Shown here: piece by piece, positions 49,868 through 53,288 of the stretch
Numbering within the stretch: the stretch's first letter is position 1
Layout of the letters: the number at the start of each line of letters is the position of its first letter
Assembly: GCA_035626475.1 (NCBI GenBank)
Contig: DASPNP010000061.1
Coordinates: 1 to 53,288, forward strand
Reading direction: 5' to 3'
Length of the DNA stretch: 53,288 nucleotides
From: DASPKT01 sp035626475
GTDB taxonomy: Bacteria > Pseudomonadota > Alphaproteobacteria > Azospirillales > Azospirillaceae
Notes under the pieces: model-generated
What the model was told of the DNA's origin: nothing
Databases searched by the model: none
The model's input: the letters and a program-made list of their open reading frames with translations, nothing else
Translations under genes and position numbers: made by a program

Positions 49868-50943
49868 CACAGGGTCTCCGTCACCTTGCGCAGATTGCCG
49901 GGCCGGTCCGGGTCCAGGCCCCGGGCGCGGGCGACCTCGGGGACGGCGAGGTAGAAGCTGAGCGCCTGGGCCAGCGGCGCGGCCTCCGGCGGCAGGTCGG
50001 CCTGGACTGGCAGCGGCACGGCGCCGGCGATGTCCGGCTCGGTGCAGAGGACGGGAGCGCCCAGGCCCACCAGCCGCTCCGCCACCTGCCGCATCCCGGC
50101 GCGGGTGGCGTCGTCCTGCCCCAGCAGCAGCGCCGGGAAGCCGGGGCCGGCCAGGGCCAGCGGCCCGTGGATCAGCTCGGCGCCGCTGAAGGCCTCGGCA
50201 TGCAGGCGGCTCGTCTCCTTGCATTTCAGCGCCAGCTCCAGCGCCGCGCCGAGGCCCAGGCCGCGGCCGACGACATAGAGGCCGGTGGCGGCGGACAGGC
50301 CCGACAGCGCCGGGCGCCAATCCTGCGCCGCCGCCCGCTCCAGCCAGTCCGGCAGGCAGGACGCCACCCCCTGCAGGCAGCGGTCGCCCTTCCAGGCCGC
50401 CGTCAGCTGCAGCAGCGCCAGACAGGCCATGAGATAGGATTTGGTGGCGGCGACGCTGCGCTCCGGCCCGGCGCAGAGCGGCAGCACATGCTCGCATGAC
50501 GCGGCCAGCGGCGAGGCCTCGTCATTGACCAGGGCGACCGTGACGGCGCCGGCCTCGCGCGCGCGGTCGGCCAGGCGCAGCAGGTCGGGGCTGCGGCCGG
50601 ACTGGGACACGGCCAGGAACAGGGCGCCCTTCAGGCGCAGCGGGGCGTCGTAGAGGGAAACGACGGACGGCCCCATCGAGGCGACTGGCACGCCCAGATG
50701 CGTCTCGATCAGGTACTTGCCGTAGGTGGCGGCATGGTCGGAGCTGCCGCGGGCGCAGGTGACCACGACGGAGGGCTCCGACGCCCGCAGGCGCGCGGCC
50801 AGGGCGGACAATCCGCCGCCCAGCCGCTCCAGCTGCCGCGCGGCCGCCGCCGGCGCCTCCCGCGCCTCGGCCTCCATCAGGGCGCCGGGCAGGGCGCCGG
50901 GCAAGGCTCCGGACGGGGGAGCGGTCTGCGGGTCGGTCGGCAT
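49867..50943 (-). CDS. SIS-domain glucosamine-6-phosphate deaminase-like protein (NagB-II/GlmS-isomerase type)
   Basis: 358 residues from ATG 50943; GGAGG with 7-base spacing supports it. Two SIS domains are visible: first with VVVTCARGSSDHAATYGKYL and SQSGRSPDLLRL, second with GRGLGLGAALELALKCKET and GAELIHGPLAL, as in the isomerase half of GlmS and in NagB-II deaminases. NagB-II converts GlcN-6-P to fructose-6-P and ammonia; this size without a glutaminase domain and the nagA overlap favour that role. The leading region carries an odd GALPGALPGAL repeat from a 12-base tandem at about 50880-50910. A TGG-repeat operator lies 55 bases upstream. Confidence 0.92.
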   Translation of the reverse strand: MPTDPQTAPPSGALPGALPGALMEAEAREAPAAAARQLERLGGGLSALAARLRASEPSVVVTCARGSSDHAATYGKYLIETHLGVPVASMGPSVVSLYDAPLRLKGALFLAVSQSGRSPDLLRLADRAREAGAVTVALVNDEASPLAASCEHVLPLCAGPERSVAATKSYLMACLALLQLTAAWKGDRCLQGVASCLPDWLERAAAQDWRPALSGLSAATGLYVVGRGLGLGAALELALKCKETSRLHAEAFSGAELIHGPLALAGPGFPALLLGQDDATRAGMRQVAERLVGLGAPVLCTEPDIAGAVPLPVQADLPPEAAPLAQALSFYLAVPEVARARGLDPDRPGNLRKVTETL

Positions 50944-50997
50944 CGGCCATCCTCCAGGGGCTGTGCTGATGGCGCCAGACCATCATCGCCGTTTACT

Positions 50998-51015
50998 AAT
51001 ACCACTGCAATACCA
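50998..51015 (-). promoter_or_regulatory. TGGTATT direct repeat upstream of the deaminase-nagA operon
   Basis: On the minus strand: TGGTATT, GCAG, TGGTATT. This is a perfect direct repeat with an 11-base period, 55 bases before the start codon. The same pattern stands before the kinase and murQ genes, so it is a candidate operator for the GntR regulator at the window end. Confidence 0.6.
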
Positions 51016-51058
51016 CACAGGCAACGGCGGCGTGGTCCGCCCGTGGCGCGGCGTCCGC

Positions 51059-51940
51059 TCAGGCGGTGCCGGCCGGCTGGTGCGCGATGGACCGGGCCAG
51101 GATCAGGGCGCCGTCCAGCGGATCGGCGTCGGGATCCTTCAGGAAGGCCCTGATGTCGGGAGGAAGCCACTTCGAGACCTCCCGCGACAGGCCGCCGATC
51201 ATCGCGCATTGCGGCGCGCCGCGGTCGACCAGGGCGCGGACCATGGTCTCCACATGCCAGGCGGCCTTGGTCATGATGATCCGGCCGACGGGGTCGCCAT
51301 GGCCGGCATGGCGCACGACCACCGGCGCCAGCGTGGCGTAGTCGGTGGCCGTGGCGCCGTCCATCCAGCGGATGATCTCGGCCGGGCTGCCGTTGAACCG
51401 CTCCAGCACCTCGGCGGTCAGCGGCGACGGCGCGATGCGGCCGTCATGCGCCTGCAGCGCCTTGCGCACCGCCCGCAGCCCGATGTCGGCGCCGCTGCCG
51501 CCATCGGAGACGGGGAAGCCGTAGCCGCCGACCGTGAACTCGGCGCCGTCCACCCGGGCCAGGCCGATGCTGCCGGTGCCGACGATGACGATGGCGCCGT
51601 CCTGGCCGGAATGGGCGCCCAGGAGCGCGATCTGCGCGTCGCTGACCAGGCCGGTGGAGCGGAACGGCAGGGGCTGCGCCAGCAGCGCGTTGCGGGCGCC
51701 GGGCCGGCTGATGCCGGCGATGCCGATGCCGGCATGGGCCCGGGACAGGTCGGACGCCGCCAGCCCCGCCATGGCGGCGGCCTCGCCGCAGGCCGCCTCG
51801 ATCTCGCGGAAGGCCTGCTCGGCGCCGACCCGCAGATTGGCGGCGCCGGCGCGGCCGGATCCCAGCACGCGACCCTGCGCGTCGACCAGCCGGGCCCGGC
51901 AGCTGGTGCCGCCCGCGTCGATCCCGATGAAATACTGCAT
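51059..51940 (-). CDS. BadF/BadG/BcrA-family sugar kinase, GlcNAc (or MurNAc) kinase
   Basis: 293 residues from ATG 51940; the frame open further upstream is not coding. ATPase motifs of the actin-like fold are FIGIDAGGTSCRARL, VIVGTGSIGL and GGYGFPVSDGGSGADIG, and the late IGGLSREVSKWL. BadF-type members include N-acetylglucosamine kinase and the clostridial MurK that phosphorylates both GlcNAc and MurNAc. No PTS enzyme or AnmK is in view, and murQ is the divergent neighbour; a dual-specificity kinase would supply MurQ with MurNAc-6-P. The general kinase call is firm, substrate is inferred. Confidence 0.88.
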   Translation of the reverse strand: MQYFIGIDAGGTSCRARLVDAQGRVLGSGRAGAANLRVGAEQAFREIEAACGEAAAMAGLAASDLSRAHAGIGIAGISRPGARNALLAQPLPFRSTGLVSDAQIALLGAHSGQDGAIVIVGTGSIGLARVDGAEFTVGGYGFPVSDGGSGADIGLRAVRKALQAHDGRIAPSPLTAEVLERFNGSPAEIIRWMDGATATDYATLAPVVVRHAGHGDPVGRIIMTKAAWHVETMVRALVDRGAPQCAMIGGLSREVSKWLPPDIRAFLKDPDADPLDGALILARSIAHQPAGTA

Positions 51941-52003
51941 GAGGCACCTGCGGCGTCGCTGACGGCGTCGGCCGGGCCGATGATCTGGCCGTCGGCCGCG
52001 AAC

Positions 52004-52021
52004 TGGTATGGTACTGGCAGT
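52004..52021. promoter_or_regulatory. TGG-repeat operator candidate before the kinase gene
   Basis: TGGTATG, GTAC, TGGCAGT: the TGG words start 11 bases apart, 64 bases upstream of the kinase ATG. It matches the arrangement at 50998-51015 in reduced form. Confidence 0.5.
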
Positions 52022-52113
52022 GCAGGGACTGTCAAGCCTCGCTCCGGCAAACCGTGCGCCACACAAGGTGGAAGCTCCAACCCAGCCCGCCCAGGCCATT
52101 TTGCGGCTTGTAA

Positions 52114-52143
52114 TGGTATTATAATGGCGTCTATAGTGGTTTC
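52114..52143 (+). promoter_or_regulatory. TGG-repeat operator candidate before murQ
   Basis: TGGTATT, ATAA, TGGCGTC, TATAG, TGGTTTC: three TGG words at 11- and 12-base spacing in an AT-rich patch, about 80 bases upstream of murQ. It probably overlaps the murQ promoter. Confidence 0.5.
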
Positions 52144-52223
52144 AGCCCGGCCTCCCCGGCCGGCCGCGTGCAACCGCCCGCCGCCGCCATGGTTCCGCAC
52201 CGCCTCCCGCTCCGAGGTGACCG

Positions 52224-53111
52224 ATGAAGACCGAGTCCATCAGCCCCCGCTATCTCGACCTGGACACCTGGCCGACCCAGGACGTGGTCGAGGCCATGCT
52301 GGAGAGCCAGTTCGCGGCGGTGGCCGCGGTCAAGTCCCAGGCCGAGGCCCTGGCCCGCGCGGCGGAAGCCGCCGCCGACCGGCTGGGCGACACGGGCCGG
52401 CTCGTCTATGTCGGCGCCGGGACCTCGGGCCGCCTGGCGGTGCAGGACGGGGTGGAGCTGGGCCCCACCTATGGCTGGGGCCGGGAACGGCTGGTCTTCG
52501 CCCTGGCCGGCGGCATGGGCGCGCTGTCCGCCAGCGCCGAGGACGCGGAGGATGACGGCGCCAAGGGTGCCGCCACCATGCGCGAGGAGGGCGTCGGACC
52601 CCAGGACGTGGTCATCGGGCTGGCGGCCAGCGGCACCACGCCCTATACGGTGGCCGCCATCGCCGAGGCGCGGCGGCTGGGCGCGCTGACCATCGGCATG
52701 GCGAACAATGGCGGCACGCCGCTGCTGGAAGCCGCCGAGCACGCCATCTGCCTGGAGACGGGCGGCGAGTTCATCGCCGGCTCGACCCGGATGAAGGCCG
52801 GCACGGCGCAGAAGATCGCCACGAACATGCTGTCCACGGCCATCATGGTCCGCCTCGGCCGGGTCTATCGCGGGCTGATGGTGGACATGCGCGTGTCCAA
52901 CGCCAAGCTCCGCGACCGCGGCGCCCGCATCGTGGCGGAGGTGGCGGGCTGCCCGGTGGAGACGGCGTCGGCCGCGCTGGAGCGGTCGGGCGGCAACATC
53001 AAGCTGGCCGCTCTCCTGGCGCTGGGCCTCGAGGCCGGGGCGGCGGAGGCGCTGCTGCGCGCCTCCAAGGGCAATCTGCGCCGGGCGCTGCAGGGCCGGA
53101 CGGCCGGGTGA
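52224..53111 (+). CDS. murQ: N-acetylmuramic acid 6-phosphate etherase
   Basis: 295 residues; GAGG at 52215 supports the start. MurQ cleaves the lactyl ether of MurNAc-6-P to give GlcNAc-6-P and D-lactate, a step of peptidoglycan recycling in the cytoplasm. SIS-fold motifs are RLVYVGAGTSGRLAV, followed by the conserved Glu in DGVELGPTYGW, the second acidic segment SAEDAEDDGAK, then GLAASGTTPYTV and GSTRMKAGTAQK. It lacks nothing of the family core. Its product feeds NagA in the adjacent gene cluster. Downstream, only 4 bases separate it from a GntR gene, so the two are co-transcribed. Confidence 0.96.
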   Translation: MKTESISPRYLDLDTWPTQDVVEAMLESQFAAVAAVKSQAEALARAAEAAADRLGDTGRLVYVGAGTSGRLAVQDGVELGPTYGWGRERLVFALAGGMGALSASAEDAEDDGAKGAATMREEGVGPQDVVIGLAASGTTPYTVAAIAEARRLGALTIGMANNGGTPLLEAAEHAICLETGGEFIAGSTRMKAGTAQKIATNMLSTAIMVRLGRVYRGLMVDMRVSNAKLRDRGARIVAEVAGCPVETASAALERSGGNIKLAALLALGLEAGAAEALLRASKGNLRRALQGRTAG

Positions 53112-53115
53112 CGCC

Positions 53116-53288
53116 GTGAAGCTGAAGCTCAAGCCGGACTGGAACGGGCACACGCCGCTGTACATCCAGCTGGCGAACAAGCTGCGCGACAGCATCAACG
53201 AGGGCCAGATCGCCACCGGCGAGGCTTTGCCGTCGGAGCGCGCGCTGAGCGAGCTGACGGGGGCCTCGCGGGTGACGATCCGCAAGGC
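53116..53288 (+). CDS. GntR family transcriptional regulator, 5' part (cut by window end)
   Basis: From GTG 53116, 57 codons are visible: KLKLKPDWNGHTPLYIQLAN, then EGQIATGEALPSERALSEL and ASRVTIRK, the GntR winged-helix start with the (H)-x-PLYxQL opening of the HutC/NagR-PhnF subfamily. The effector-binding part is outside the window. Its place directly after murQ, with TGG repeats before three amino-sugar transcription units, makes it the likely local repressor responding to GlcN-6-P or GlcNAc-6-P. Confidence 0.88.
   Translation, partial: MKLKLKPDWNGHTPLYIQLANKLRDSINEGQIATGEALPSERALSELTGASRVTIRK

Overview
The window is GC-rich (roughly 70 percent) chromosomal DNA from a Gram-negative bacterium. 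A TonB-dependent receptor, EcfG/ECF15-like sigma factor, PAS_5 protein, Tat-exported IorB-type oxidase, deviant-Walker ParA and a very high density of sensor kinases together suggest an alphaproteobacterium, probably of the Rhodospirillales/Azospirillaceae-Inquilinus area. That placement is inference; no rRNA or tRNA gene is visible. No phage, classical insertion sequence or CRISPR array was seen.

Layout. 1-8.8 kb: the 3' part of a giant modular surface or secreted protein (Ig-like and cadherin-like repeats, poly-proline hinge, RTX-like calcium repeats, FG-GAP-like C-terminus), an intrinsic terminator, and a LicD-like protein. 8.9-12.1 kb: malate synthase G (glcB), divergent from a LysR regulator. 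12.4-15.6 kb: a patatin-like phospholipase, divergent from a metallophosphoesterase/glycosyltransferase pair resembling the plcP-agt phosphate-starvation lipid-remodelling genes, with a Pho-box-like direct repeat in the shared upstream region. 15.8-20.5 kb: an EAL-CBS-GGDEF c-di-GMP protein, a small protein, a GIY-YIG nuclease gene bracketed by long inverted repeats, and a ParA-like/ZntB-like pair. 20.7-28.9 kb: Tat amidase, PLP dehydratase, TonB receptor, Crp/Fnr regulator, a 67-residue protein, a degenerate receiver and a GntR regulator. 29-31.7 kb: two-subunit molybdenum oxidase (iorAB-like). 31.9-47.1 kb: a sensory block (solute-binding protein, chemoreceptor, PAS_5 protein, three large hybrid kinases, ECF sigma factor, GAF protein) with an HxlR/dienelactone-hydrolase pair. 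47.3-53.3 kb: amino-sugar catabolism (GH84 hexosaminidase, NagA, SIS deaminase, BadF-type kinase, MurQ, GntR regulator cut by the window end).

How genes work together. In the last block, the kinase would phosphorylate GlcNAc (possibly MurNAc), MurQ would convert MurNAc-6-P to GlcNAc-6-P, NagA would deacetylate it and the SIS protein would make fructose-6-P. Three transcription units there share a TGG-containing direct repeat with 11-bp spacing, a likely operator for the adjacent GntR protein.

The intergenic DNA is unusually rich in structured repeats of at least three unrelated families. The most interesting is a 485-bp unit in which a GIY-YIG gene lies between about 60-bp inverted repeats, with a 150-bp derivative lacking the gene 1.9 kb away. 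This resembles the relation of an autonomous element to its miniature derivative. A second family of 78-80 bp palindromes includes a copy in which all four internal recognition-like heptamers have changed in concert.
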